DNA from: Warburgia ugandensis
Taxonomy: Eukaryota > Streptophyta > Magnoliopsida > Canellales > Canellaceae
Length of the DNA stretch: 64,000 nt
NCBI GenBank assembly: GCA_035236585.1
Contig: CP141132.1
Coordinates: 20,807,945 to 20,871,944 of the forward strand
Reading direction: 5' to 3'
Part shown: positions 11,490-22,738 of the stretch, piece after piece
How positions within the stretch are numbered: position 1 is the stretch's first letter
Layout: each line of letters opens with the position of its first letter
Position numbers and translations under genes: made by a program
The notes under the pieces: generated by a model
Databases searched by the model: none
Seen by the model: only the letters and a program-made list of their open reading frames with translations
What the model was told of the DNA's origin: nothing

Positions 11490-12700
11490 CCACAACTTGG
11501 TTTGAGGCTTGTGCTTGCCCTGAAGTAATGGTAAAGACTCACCCCTGGCTATGTGGCACTGCCTTCGTAGTGTTCCCATTCTCATTCTGCCTATCCCTCT
11601 ACTCTATGGGGCAATCCCTACGAAAATGTCCCATCTCTCCATAGCCAAAACATTTAAATGGCTGTCTCTGTGTGAGTGGCTATTGTTGTCAGTGCTGTTG
11701 CTGCTATCTACTGCCCTTATGGCATAGCGGTCCAAGGCTTCTACCTCTACATCTAGGGCACTTACCATTGTCAGTGTCTCTCCTCTACTTGTCCACCTAC
11801 TACTAAGAGGGTGCCCTACGACTATGTCAATGCAAAGGGTCTCTTGCCCCTATTGGGCTGACTCGAACCTTCCCATGTTCGATTGTAATCTCTCTTTAAC
11901 ATCAAGGCCATGTCTGCTACCTTGTGGACTATTGTGGGCACGCAATAATCACCTTGCTCTGTAGTCTAATTGTCAACCCATCAATAAAATGATCTATAGC
12001 TTACTTTTTAGTGGTAAAGGTATTAGGAGAAAATCTCCTCAATCTAGTGTATCGGTTCAAATATTGGTGAACCATCATGTCTCGCTATTGCAATGTAGTA
12101 AACTTCATCCGCATCGCCCACTGTATGTGAGAAGGAAAGTACTAATCATCAAAGGCCTTCCTGAAGGCCTCCTAGGTCAAAGTCCCTGGGCAACGGAGTG
12201 AGTGCTCTCAAATGCTTACCACCAAAACCAAGCCTAGCACTTCAATAAATAGGTGGTAATCTGTACCTGGTCCTAAGCTGAGACCTTCATACAACAAAGG
12301 CCCTTTCAACCTTAAACAACCATTTCTCGGCCTCCTTTGTGTCACCATCCCCATGACAATGTGGTACCATCCTTTGAAATCTTTCTAGTAACTTATCTGT
12401 CATGCTAGAACTATTTGAGGCACTTGGTGGGATGACTGGGTCGATGAATCTAGTTGTGCTGCTGTAGTCATCACATGGGTGTTGTACTCATGGCTTGCAC
12501 CACTAGTGGGGCATGAATCATCTACAGTAAATTCCAGAATAGGCCCTGTATCACTGGGCCATTATACACCATACTTGCTTCTTTTGCCCCAAAGATTCAG
12601 TAGGGGTGGCAATAGGTGGGGCAGGGGTGGATCTCGTTCTCCTTTTATGAGCAATCTGCCATAACACCCATGTAATCTAGAGTAAATTCTCTCTCCAACT
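11490..12700 (-). pseudogene. Tekay gag (degenerate) with damaged zinc knuckle
   Basis: Placed between the primer site and protease. Near 11595-11655 the minus strand reads KCFGYGEMGHFRRDC, a CX2CX4HX4C zinc knuckle in which the second cysteine is tyrosine. Most of the rest is broken by stops, so I can place gag mainly by position and this motif. Gag forms the virus-like particle and binds element RNA through the knuckle. Short plus-strand frames here (11420-12664) are shadows. Confidence 0.65.
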
Positions 12701-12762
12701 TATCTTTGGCAATAATTTTATGGGCTATAATACTTAGCTAGATTCATTGATGTGGTTGTGAT

Positions 12763-12786
12763 GGAGTAGACTGGCTTTCATACCAA
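12763..12786 (-). other. Primer-binding site, tRNA-iMet type (Tekay)
   Basis: Right after the 5' LTR end (GGTATCACA on the minus strand) the sequence reads TTGGTATGAAAGCCAGTC. It resembles the TGGTATCAGAGCC site complementary to initiator methionine tRNA used by most plant gypsy elements. It fixes which LTR is 5'. Confidence 0.8.
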
Positions 12787-12788
12787 TC

Positions 12789-15700
12789 TGTGATACCTCG
12801 AGTTTCCAAATGCAAAATACATACATATATATTATGAATATAAAATAGTTGGGATCCCTTTTGCAAATATCAATAAATTAAAGTTGTATAAAAATATTAA
12901 AATGTAAGTGACAACATAAATTTCTTTTTCTTCAAACTTCTAGGCATCAAACAGTTCATGAGAAAACACAATAAATGCAAATATGAAAAAATAATACCAA
13001 CACATAACATAAGACATATCATATCTGACTACATGAAAGCCAAATAAAAAATTAGAAAGTGCCAAGTGCAAGTAAATCCTTGATGTTAAAACATGAATGC
13101 ATATCATGAACAGAATGGTACACAATGGACAAGTCCAAAATGATGTCAAATCAACTATATATTTTTGTCTGATCATCTCAAAATGGTTTGGTTGTCCTTG
13201 CCGCCTTTAGTGATGCTTCACTGGTTTGCTCTTCTTAATGTCTTGCTCTATATATGAGACATCAATGCCTCAGCAAGCTATCGCTTAAGTAGATACATAG
13301 ACATTTAATATTCCATAAAAAGATACTAGTCCTGTGATAGATAAAACACATAATCTCATAAGAAACAATGACAACATCCACATATAATCCATGTCAAAAT
13401 TAAAATGCAATACGGTGAATATGACCTCATATAAATAATAAGAATCATATTAGTCAAAATCAACATGAAATGCATAACATAGTATAAATCATGGCTCATA
13501 AATCTGAAAGTGCCAAGTGCAAGTAAATCCTTGATGTTAAAACATGAATGCATATCATGAACAGAGTGGTACACAATCCACTCGTGTCCTGTGAGTATAC
13601 AACACACTCACATCTGGTCATGAGTACTCATATGAATCCTCCACATATTGTCACACCATTGGTACACATAGATATATCAATCCATGCAATGATCATAATG
13701 CTATATGAAAACTCAGAACAATAATATGGATCGCCATGCTATGGCTGTAACCAACTCCTGGGTCCACTAACTGCTGCTGCCCATTGGCACTAGAATGGGA
13801 GACTAAATGTTTGTTGTGCTTGGAGGGATCAAACTTGTAGTGTGGACTACCCATGATAGCACTCTCTACGAATTTGTCCCCTTTTGGGATAGTTGTTAAA
13901 TGATCTTGTCAAGTCAGAGGGCGGGGGCCCCAGCCTTACAAGCCTCCTAGAACAACGTTCACTAGGGGAAAGCACCCATCATAAATCTGTAGAAATAAGA
14001 AATTCTCTCAACATCCTAAAACAAATAATAATAAGTCATATCTAATGTACAAAATATAGGAGTCTTGTGGCTCACCATCCCTAAACATTGCCCTCACCAT
14101 AAGGTCAATCTCTTAAGGACCAGTCACAAAGCCTCCTCAATAAATCAACGAGTAAACAATTTCTATTAAATGAATGAATCAAAGCATCATGATATCCAAA
14201 TAACCATGAGTCCATGAAAAACATATAAATCAGAATAATCGTGCATAAGTACAACTATACTTGCTAAATAATAGTCTTAAGGTCATAAAGCCAAATAGAG
14301 ATGCATCAAATCATCAATGCACATGAAATCACCAAATAAACATCCATGTTTTTACATAAAATACATCAATATTAAATGTCATCACCTACATGAGTGAGAA
14401 CTAACTCTCTCAGGCATGCCACCTCTCAATTAGCATGATCTGATGCACTTGTCCAAATCACACATGACATAACCCATCACTTATCGCTCAACATTCTTCA
14501 TTTTGACTTATATCACTTTATATCCTCCTTGATTTGGGTGATTTAGTGTTCATTCATCACTAGTTATAGTTAGCTTCCCCTAAAGCTTTTGTTTGATCTT
14601 TGATCTTGGTTGTAGGTTGCAAATCAAGGGCCCAGATCATTCAATTTTATACAATACACAGTGTTTAATGTCTTATCACTAGTCTTTCTTCTATTTCTAT
14701 ATTCAATTCCAACAATCAGATTGTTAGATCTAGTATTGGTCGATTAGATAAATAGTTTTGATGACTTCTAAAGTTTAATCTTACTTAATTCGTAGTTTCT
14801 GGGAAGATCTACATGTGTATTAATAGTCAATCTATTGATCTGATGGTTAGATCATCCTTTGATTAGTTAGATCTATAGTTCTTATCTCATTCAATGGTTT
14901 GGATCATAATGTAGATCAATTTGTGTGATCTGACTATTAAATCCCTCTATTCACATGTTAGATCCTCTAATTGATCAATTTTGAAGTCTTGATCATCCTC
15001 TGATCTGGCCAATTTGGGTCATTCGATGATTTATATATTTTAATCAATTCAAAATGAGGTCAGATCTATATTTTCATTACAAAATTAGGTCTGCATTGTT
15101 AAGTCGGATTCAATGGATTTCTTAGATAAAAAATCAAGTTTATATAGCCGCTAGAATTGAAGATTTTAAGTTTTAGATCAAAATCAATGGTCCAGATCAA
15201 AATTTGGATCAAAACAGTAGAAAACAACATCATTGGGACACATTGTGTCTGGGCACGTCATAGTTGCTTGGATGCATGCGGGTGCATCTTGGTCAGTAGG
15301 ACACATGTGTGTCTAGTGCTGTGCACGAACGATGCCTGCAGTCACTCACGTCCTGGCCGCAACGTCCATTGGGGTCCATGCACTTGGACCGTCCATTCTT
15401 TTTCCTTATCAATGATCTAGATTTCTTGTATTTTGATTGTTTTTATCATTCTTATGGTTTTGAGGGTCTAGGAATCCGATGGACTGCTTAGATCCTTGAG
15501 GTGGGTTTTTTAGGCCATGTTGATTTTCTTCGATTGAATTTTGTGGGTTAGAAAAACTAGTCTGGAAAACGTGAATGGAAGAAAAATAGATGAAAAAGAG
15601 AGGGGGGACTAGCTGGATGTTTCTTGTGGAATCTTGTCATGTTGTGTCATTAAAAAAACCAAGGAGAAACTAAAAAATAGAAGATTCATGGGAAGGGGAG

Positions 15701-16170
15701 GAAAGAGGGAAAAGCTTATGAAACATGGCAAAACGGGGAGGAAGGGAGAAGGGGAAAAGCAAAAAAGATGACTTTGGGGGGGGGGGGGGGGTTTAAAACA
15801 TGGTAAAAATAGAGGCAGCAAGGCTGCACTATTTGCTTCCTGTTGTACATGTGACATGATAGGGGGTGCCATTATTAAAATACCCCCTTGCATTTCTGAC
15901 AATTTCTCATTTAAAATCAGATAATGGGCCCCACAAAAAATTATCAAAATGCCCCTCAACTTCAAACAGTCATAACTTTTCATTCAGACTCCATTTTAGG
16001 CATTCTTAGTGTCATTGGATTTCATATTTTGAGTGCTATGCAATAATCCATATTTAAACTCTCAATTTGGTCTCTACAAATATCAATTTTTTATAAACTC
16101 AATTTTCTTATTTTCATGAAATTCTTGAGTAATGTTATATAAATATGTGAAAAAATATATAGGTATTACA
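12789..16170 (-). repeat. Tekay 5' LTR
   Basis: 3,382 bp, plus-strand ends TGTGATACC and GGTATTACA. It matches 2013-8256 once the nested solo LTR is removed. Compared with its partner it carries a G homopolymer (15776-15791). No protein-coding signal is seen; frames at 12940-13607 and 15157-15983 are chance. Confidence 0.9.
15776..15791 (+). repeat. G16 homopolymer
   Basis: Sixteen consecutive G in the 5' LTR. The same spot in the 3' LTR (about 7864-7878) has GGGGG-AA-GGGGG, so this is a local expansion or loss of the interruption. Confidence 0.9.
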
Positions 16171-17813
16171 AACCCAAAAGAGAATTAAGAGAAAAGAGGG
16201 CTTGAATGTTAGGTATCATCTAAAGAAAAGATGCCTAAAACTAGCTCTAAAATTAGGTGAAAATGTGGACACATGGAAGGGAACTAAGAGATTCAAGCTT
16301 CTTTAGCTCTTGGCTATCACTAATATAGAAGAAATAACTTGGATCTTGAACTAATATGCAAGAAAACTAGAGAGATTGAAGCAAAGATTAATAAAAAAAA
16401 GCTAGTTCTATGTGTATAGAGCTAAAGAAACATAACAAAACAACCTAACAATGAAAGCAAGAAACTAGTCTAGAATGTGCAAGAGAAATGCAAAGAAGAA
16501 TAGCCAAAAGAAAGCCAAAATTTAAAGATCCAAAGATCTCCAATGTAGTGTGCCTCTTTCGAGGATTTTAAGCAAACCCTTTTCTTGAATTTCACATGGA
16601 ATCCATGGGGATTATATAGAGTTTTTTTATTTCCACTTTGTTGAGATCCTATTCTAGGAAAGAAACATGCAATTAGATATAGGATTTAGGGGGTAAGTTA
16701 GGTGAAGAGAGGATTATAGGATTAGCAAGTGAGGTGGTGTGATAGAATTAGAAGGGAGAGGCATCGCCTTTTTAGGAAGGTGGCATGGGGCTCCTCCTAG
16801 TTAGGAAAGAAAGAGAAAAGAGTGAGAGAGAAAAATAGAAAAGATGGGAAAAAAGATAGGAATTTGAGGTGTTTTGAGAGTAAAATAGAATTAGAAGTTT
16901 CCTACGCAGAAAGTCAACTTAGGTGACATCCAAGTAAGGGAGAGGCACCACTTTTTTAGGAAGGTGGCTCTCTCCTTAAGGAAAAATCATGGTAGATCTA
17001 GTTGGGGTGGGTGAAAAGGATGAAAAATGGATTTGGAAAGTGGGATTTCTCTCTTGATAGTTCCACTTGTGCATGATCATCTTATTAATTACAAATTTCC
17101 CTCAAAACCTTCTAATTATCACATGGAAATCATGTTTTTTTCATGGATAATTCTTGAAATATTGCTCCAATCATGTGGCTTCAAGTGGATGGCTCTATGT
17201 GGCTTAATGGCTTACTTTGATGGCTCATTCCTTGGTGGCTTGAATGCTTGGCTTCGTGGCTTGAATAGCTTGTTTAATTTGCCACCTTTTTTTATGGCTT
17301 AAATGGCTAAGGTGGCTTACATGGCCTTCATGCAAAGGTGGTGGAAATGCATGGCTTGTGCATAGGCCCATTTTAGTCACCTTTAACTTCTTCCAATTGC
17401 CTTAAGATAATTTTTAGGACTACTATAACACAACAGAGCATGATTTTTTTGTGGACTTTTTGGGGGCTCTACCCTCAACCCCCCAACAAAGGCGCATCGC
17501 CTTTTGCACCCCTACACGAGCTAACTGCATAGCTCAACTCATGAAACACTCTTTGAAGCACAATATAGGTCATTGGATAATCTTCTCACTTCATACAAAA
17601 AGAGTAAAAATCCTAACTAAATCCTAGAAAAATTATAATAATTGACATAGTTATTTTGAATTTACTTCTAAACATGCAAATTATCAACTTGTGAATTTTT
17701 ACATTAGAAATGCATGTGTTATGAAATTTCAAAAAAATATTATAATAATGCTTATAATTTATAATATATGGACTACTAATTAGGTACTTTTATACAAAAT
17801 TGAACACTTATCA
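16171..17813 (-). repeat. Athila-type minus LTR, 5' start part (resumes after Tekay)
   Basis: Continuation of the LTR broken at 2012. Read on the minus strand it ends at 17813 with TGATAAGTGTTCAATTTT, the family start seen at 19056, 34345 and 53194. It contains a minus-strand TATATAAT near 16612-16620, stem-loop blocks near 16757-16800 and 16939-16972, and the ATGGCTTAAGTGGCTT-type degenerate repeat (about 17170-17360). The frame at 17027-17302 lies in that repeat and is not a gene. Confidence 0.68.
16939..16972 (-). other. LTR stem-loop block (minus LTR)
   Basis: Arms GAGAGGCACC (16940-16949) and GGTGGCTCTC (16963-16972) pair at 9 of 10 positions around a loop whose minus strand reads TTCCTAAAAAAGT. 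The arm sequence differs from the 27926 copy but pairing is kept. Confidence 0.55.
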
Positions 17814-19055
17814 CTACACTTTAATTTCAGGTTAGTACTTTGTTCCTTACTTTCATTACCTTGCTTTATTCCCTTGCTTTCTTATTTACTTATTTAGTTC
17901 TTTACTTTACTTCCATACACATAGGACTTAGCCAGTCTTTCCTTGATATTGATTCTATCTCTCTTATTTTTCTTGCTTAGTTATTCAAGATCTAGGTTAT
18001 CTTGTCTCTTGTGGTGACAAGATCCTTCTTGTTTCCCCTTCTTCTAATTCCTTGTTCTAGCTTAGATCTAGGTCTAATTTGCTTGTTCTTTGCTTCCATC
18101 TTCATACTTTCATTCTCTTAAATTCTCTTTGGGTTCTACATGCATCATATCTGAAATTAATTTGGGAGTAATGGAGTGTGTTTAATTCTTGCTTTGAACC
18201 AAGTTCTAGGGATTAGAAAAGTGTAAAATTTCAAGCGTTTTTTTCTCTATGTACATGTGCACTAACTTTGATGTACTTTTCAAGTCAATCATTAAACTTA
18301 ATTGAGGAGCATGTTTACTATTAAATTTGAAAACAAATTTATTTCAATTCTTGAGTGTTATATTCCTTGAAAAGTGCTAGTTAAGTATCTTTCCATGCCT
18401 TGATTTAAGTTTCATATACACCATGTTACTAGAATTTTTCAAATCACGCTTCATGTGTCCAGCAGTCCATACACCTTATTCTCTTGAAATCTTTGGAACC
18501 CATTTAGCTTTCTAGTTTAGTTTGTGCTTTGAATAGTTGCATGTTAGTTAGATTTTAATTCATGTTTTCTATCTTTTTCCCAACCCATAAACCATGCACA
18601 CACTTCCATGAGTCATGTGCAGGTGATTAAAATTGGATTTTCTTAGTTAGTTATTGCTCTTTGTTTAGATAAGTTTAAATTCTAGTTGTTAATTGTTTTG
18701 CATTATGGATTAGTTTGAAAATTTTCTAATTTATTTTTAGAAACTTTTAGGTTTAAAAAGGTTCATGTTTAACAAGTTTCTTAGATTCATTCATTCTAGT
18801 TTTTCATTAGTTTCTTTTATTGAATGCATGCTAGTTAGGAAAGTTTCTAAGTCAATAAAAAATATTTATTTTTAGAAATTTTCCTTTAGTTCATGTTTCT
18901 AATCTTATGCATGTTTCCCTTTTCATGTTTTTTAAATTGCTAGTTTATCAAAACCCCATCTCTCTTTGGCAGGGTTAAGTAATCTAAATAAAATCCAATC
19001 AAAATCAAAATCTATGAATTCCCTTATGGGCATGCTAGTACTATTAAAGATACAG
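17814..19055 (+). repeat. Athila-type LTR, 3' part (resumes after nested insertions)
   Basis: Resembles the 3' half of the plus LTRs: a TTATTCAAGATC block near 17980, a GGTGACAAGATCC stretch, then TTTAGAAACTTT-type degenerate repeats near 18720-18890 and CCTTATGGGCATG near 19022. By content it continues the LTR broken at 978. It does not reach the usual ACTTGCAAGT-to-ACA end before the next element inserts at 19056. No genes seen. Confidence 0.55.
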
Positions 19056-19627
19056 TGATAAGTGTTTAATTTTGCATAAAAACCACCCAATTAGCTACCC
19101 ATATGTTATAACTTATTGGGGTAAAATAGTGATTTTGACAAAAATTTGTAACATATGTATTCTTGACTTAATGACTAAGAAATTTGATACTTTGTAGGTC
19201 TAGAGGCTAATTTGAGATATGTGTGTGATTAATCATGTTTTTTTAGGACTTAATAATATTTTTTAACTTTGTGTATGAAGCGAGATGATGACCCGACATT
19301 TGAGATCGCTCGAGATAAAAATTCAAGATCAAGATTAAACAATCCAGTCAAAGCCTAAATATTGTGAATCCAACATGAGATCAAGGATGAAGATCAAATT
19401 TGTTTTTTTGGACAAACAATGGATGCAATTAAAAGAGCCAAGGGTGGACAAAGCGGGCCCATGCACAAGCCATGCAAATTCCACCATCTTTGCTTGGGTT
19501 TCACTTAAGCTACTTAGCCAAATTCAAGCCATGAACAAGGTGACAAGCTAAGATGCTAAGCCAGCCACCTAAGCCAAAGATTTGTGCCATCAAGCTAAGC
19601 CAAGAAAGCCATCTAAGCTAGCCATGG
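19056..19627 (+). repeat. 5' LTR of non-autonomous element, first 572 bp
   Basis: Starts TGATAAGTGTTTAATTTTGC and matches the first part of the 3' LTR (34345-34912), including the AAGCYAAGCCA-rich tract at about 19490-19620. It is cut at 19627 by a TGTGAC... LTR. The missing remainder starts near 27330. Confidence 0.88.
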
Positions 19628-22600
19628 TGTGACAATTTGAGTTTTTACAACACTTTTTCATGTTTATTTTTGAAAGGTAGGGCCCTTGTTTTTTAAAACA
19701 AGTTGAAAATCAAACAATGAAAAATGTTTTCTTTTAAATTCATTTTTAAAAGCTTGGTTGTCACATTCACCATCTCACTACATATATATATATATATATA
19801 TACATTTGTATGTAATTTAGAAAATACATATTTATACTAAACAAAATTTTGAAAATAGTATCCATCCAGTGGTGTACATACATAGCCTCCTTGTATTTAT
19901 TACATAACATGTCCAAAGCTTACAATCCAAGTGTTTAAGTAAACAATACAAGCTTCTAGTAAACAATACCAATGAATATAACTAAGTATATAACCTTGAT
20001 TAGTTGTAATATTATCGATATCCCTGAGTTGTATCCTTCCACTACTGTTTATCTGGATTTGAGATATTGTAAACATTTACAATATCTTAGCAAACTGTGC
20101 TTGGTAGGGGATTTAAGAAGCATATGGAATTTAAAATAAGAAACATAAATTGACAATTCCTCAATACTTCAAATATCCACATCCATCATATTCATTTTGA
20201 ATAAAGTAATTCAATTTCCATGAACTATTCAATGTATAGAAATTCTATAAGATATTCCTTCTCATATGCAATCCTTTGTAAACATATGCCCACAATAATC
20301 TAGATATAATAACACTACTACATATATATGTATGAAATGAATAGCATCAATAGTTTCCACGCCCCTGACTATACGGGGTCCATAATCATCTAGACTCTGC
20401 TGGTCCATATCCATTTGTACATATATCGGTAGTGAGCTCATACGAGGCATGTCATCATGCCATAACATTGGCACCATAGTGCAAAAAATAAAAGGACTAT
20501 TATGCTACAGTGCAATCCAAACCTACACGTTGGGATCATTTCCAAGTAATCCATTGATATCATGGTGGAAATATATAATGTCATTGTCTATATGGAAAGG
20601 TAGGACTTTCATAGTGGTGGCCTTCCCATAATTGCCCCACTCAACTTTTACCCCTCTTTTGGGCAAGGTATATATATCATCAGTTTTGGAGAGTGGGTAA
20701 CCAAACTCTCATAACTTTCCTAGTATAGCATCCATAGGCCTATGCTTGTCGAAAAAAAACCCATAGGACTCCATGCCCGAATGTAAAATAATGATACTAG
20801 TAGGCTATTTGCCTATCCATATATAAAATTCATAACAATATCATCATCCTCATTTATTAGGTACTCGTGTACCAAGGATGTAATTTATCACTTTAAATTC
20901 ATGAATAAATAGATAATATAATTGGTACCTATGTACCAAGAATATAATTTCATGGACATACAAATAATGAAAAATCAAATCATGCTTTTTAGATAATGAT
21001 AGCATAATTATAAACATAAGATTATTATATCATACTAACTAAATTATTACATATCTTAAACAATTAAAGCATATTAATTTGCAGTTGTTATATATGATAA
21101 ACAATTTAAATTCTATAAATATCATAATATTAAATAAGATCCTGTTTAGAACACAGATCTTGTAATTTAGAAATATTCATTCTTAAGATTCCACCTACCT
21201 TATAATGAGCGACTAATTCCTTCAAAATCATACTCCTTTTTGTCGGTGTAATATGGTATATTTTCAAATTACATGTATAATGCATGATTATTTTCTATCT
21301 TTTAGTAACACCTTTGATTTATCTTATTATTGATCACCATAATTTTGGATGATCTTACAATTGATCTTCTCTGATCATAGTCATATTTCTTTATGGTTTG
21401 TCTAATCATTTGATTCTAACCATTGATTATCAATTTATAGTCCCGATAGCTTGATATCTTTTATACTTGTCTAATATGTCCCTTATAGATAATTTTTCTT
21501 ATATTAAAATTGTTGACTATTAATCTGATGATTGGATCACCTTTTGATTAGTCAGATTTTGGGTTTTTGACTATCTTCTATGTCAATTCTAATTTATCTT
21601 AGTGTTAACGATAAATTTAACAGTTAAATTGGTTTAATTGCTCAATTTATAACTCAATTATATTAAATTTTAGTATTTCAATTAATTTGATTACACATCC
21701 AGAGTTTATGTGTTGATCTAACGGTTAGATCTAACTTTTGATCTATTAAATCCACAATCTTGATTTAAGCAATGTTTTAGATCATAATTTTTGACATATT
21801 TAGATATTCTGATAATGACATTGGTCTTAATATCCTACTATATTATCTAATTAATCATTTCTTAGGATCTGATCAATCTAGGCAATTTGATATTTTATGA
21901 GTCTTGATCAGTTTAAATTGTTTCTTGATCCTAAATTTTATTTTATTAGTAAGTCCTTGTAGTCAAAATGAATCCAATAGACTTTTCTGATAAAAAATCA
22001 AATTTGTATAGCCTACTGTATTAAAGATTTTGCATTTCAGATCTTTTAAATGACCAAGATTTAATCTGTTAAAATAATATAGTAAACAAATGTCACTGGG
22101 ATGCAGCGGTGTCATGGTCGATCCATGACTGCTCCACATGCATTGTGCACGCACAAAAATGGGCTAGACGGTGCATTCTTGTTGTGCATTTGCGTAGGCA
22201 TCTCAGTTGCAGATCAGATCAAAACCATTCAAATGATGCAATCTCGGCGGGCTATCTATTTTTTGTTTAGTTGTCTGACCTAGCTCTTCTATATTTTTAC
22301 TGATCTGGGGTTTTTAGCATCCCACTAATTCATTGCACGGTTTAGATTTTCCATCTGGGTCATCCTTGAGGTGATTCCCATCTAAATCCATCGGATTTGT
22401 TTTCACTAGCAAATCGCTAGTCCATGAGACCATATCAGCCAGTGAGAGATGGAAAAGAACACTGAAAAGGGAAAAATGGAAAGAGAGACGGAGAGAGTTA
22501 CCTAAAACAGCCGGAGGGGAGAGAGGAGCTGGTGACTCTAGTGGGTGTAGATGCCGGTTTGTGCTCATTGGTGAGTTAGGCAGGCATAGAATTGAGGAAA

Positions 22601-22738
22601 TAGAATAGGGGAAGAATGGGGAATCCTTGCTGGAGAATAAAGGAAAGAAAGGGAAAGGGATAGAGGGGCAGATGGATTGTGGTATTCAGTGGTGGCCACT
22701 ATTCGGTTGCCTCCTAGGGCCGAACTGAGGAGGGAGCA
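19628..22738 (-). repeat. Tekay-type LTR A, first part
   Basis: Starts TGTGACAATTTGAG inside the host LTR. It shares diverged blocks with the Tekay LTRs and with LTR B at 22739, including GATCTAACGGTTAGATC near 21715. It breaks at 22738 and seems to resume at 26588. The joined length (about 3.85 kb) is almost that of LTR B (3.85 kb), supporting a nested pair. Strand is inferred from the Tekay element. An AT repeat lies at 19779-19802. No coding signal; frames at 20262-22765 are chance. Confidence 0.65.

Larger units (their letters stand above)
2013..16170 (-). mobile_element. Complete Tekay/Del-type chromovirus (Ty3/gypsy), minus strand, decayed
   Basis: Complete but dead LTR retrotransposon. 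Two LTRs (2013-8256, containing a later insertion, and 12789-16170) run TGTAATACC to GGTRTCACA on the minus strand. The flanks are aacct (2008-2012) and aaccc (16171-16175), a 5-bp TSD with one change. A tRNA-iMet-type primer site lies next to the 5' LTR and a purine tract next to the 3' LTR. Between them, in minus order, are gag, protease, RT, RNase H, integrase and a C-terminal chromodomain, the order of Ty3/gypsy chromoviruses. RT wording and the chromodomain point to Tekay/Del. Many stops and substitutions in key residues show it is inactive. Without the nested solo LTR it is about 11.4 kb. Confidence 0.9.

Noticed and set aside
15609-15983. 124-codon minus frame with a Pro/Phe-rich end
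   Set aside because: Inside the Tekay 5' LTR, crossing the G16 run; the other LTR does not preserve it.
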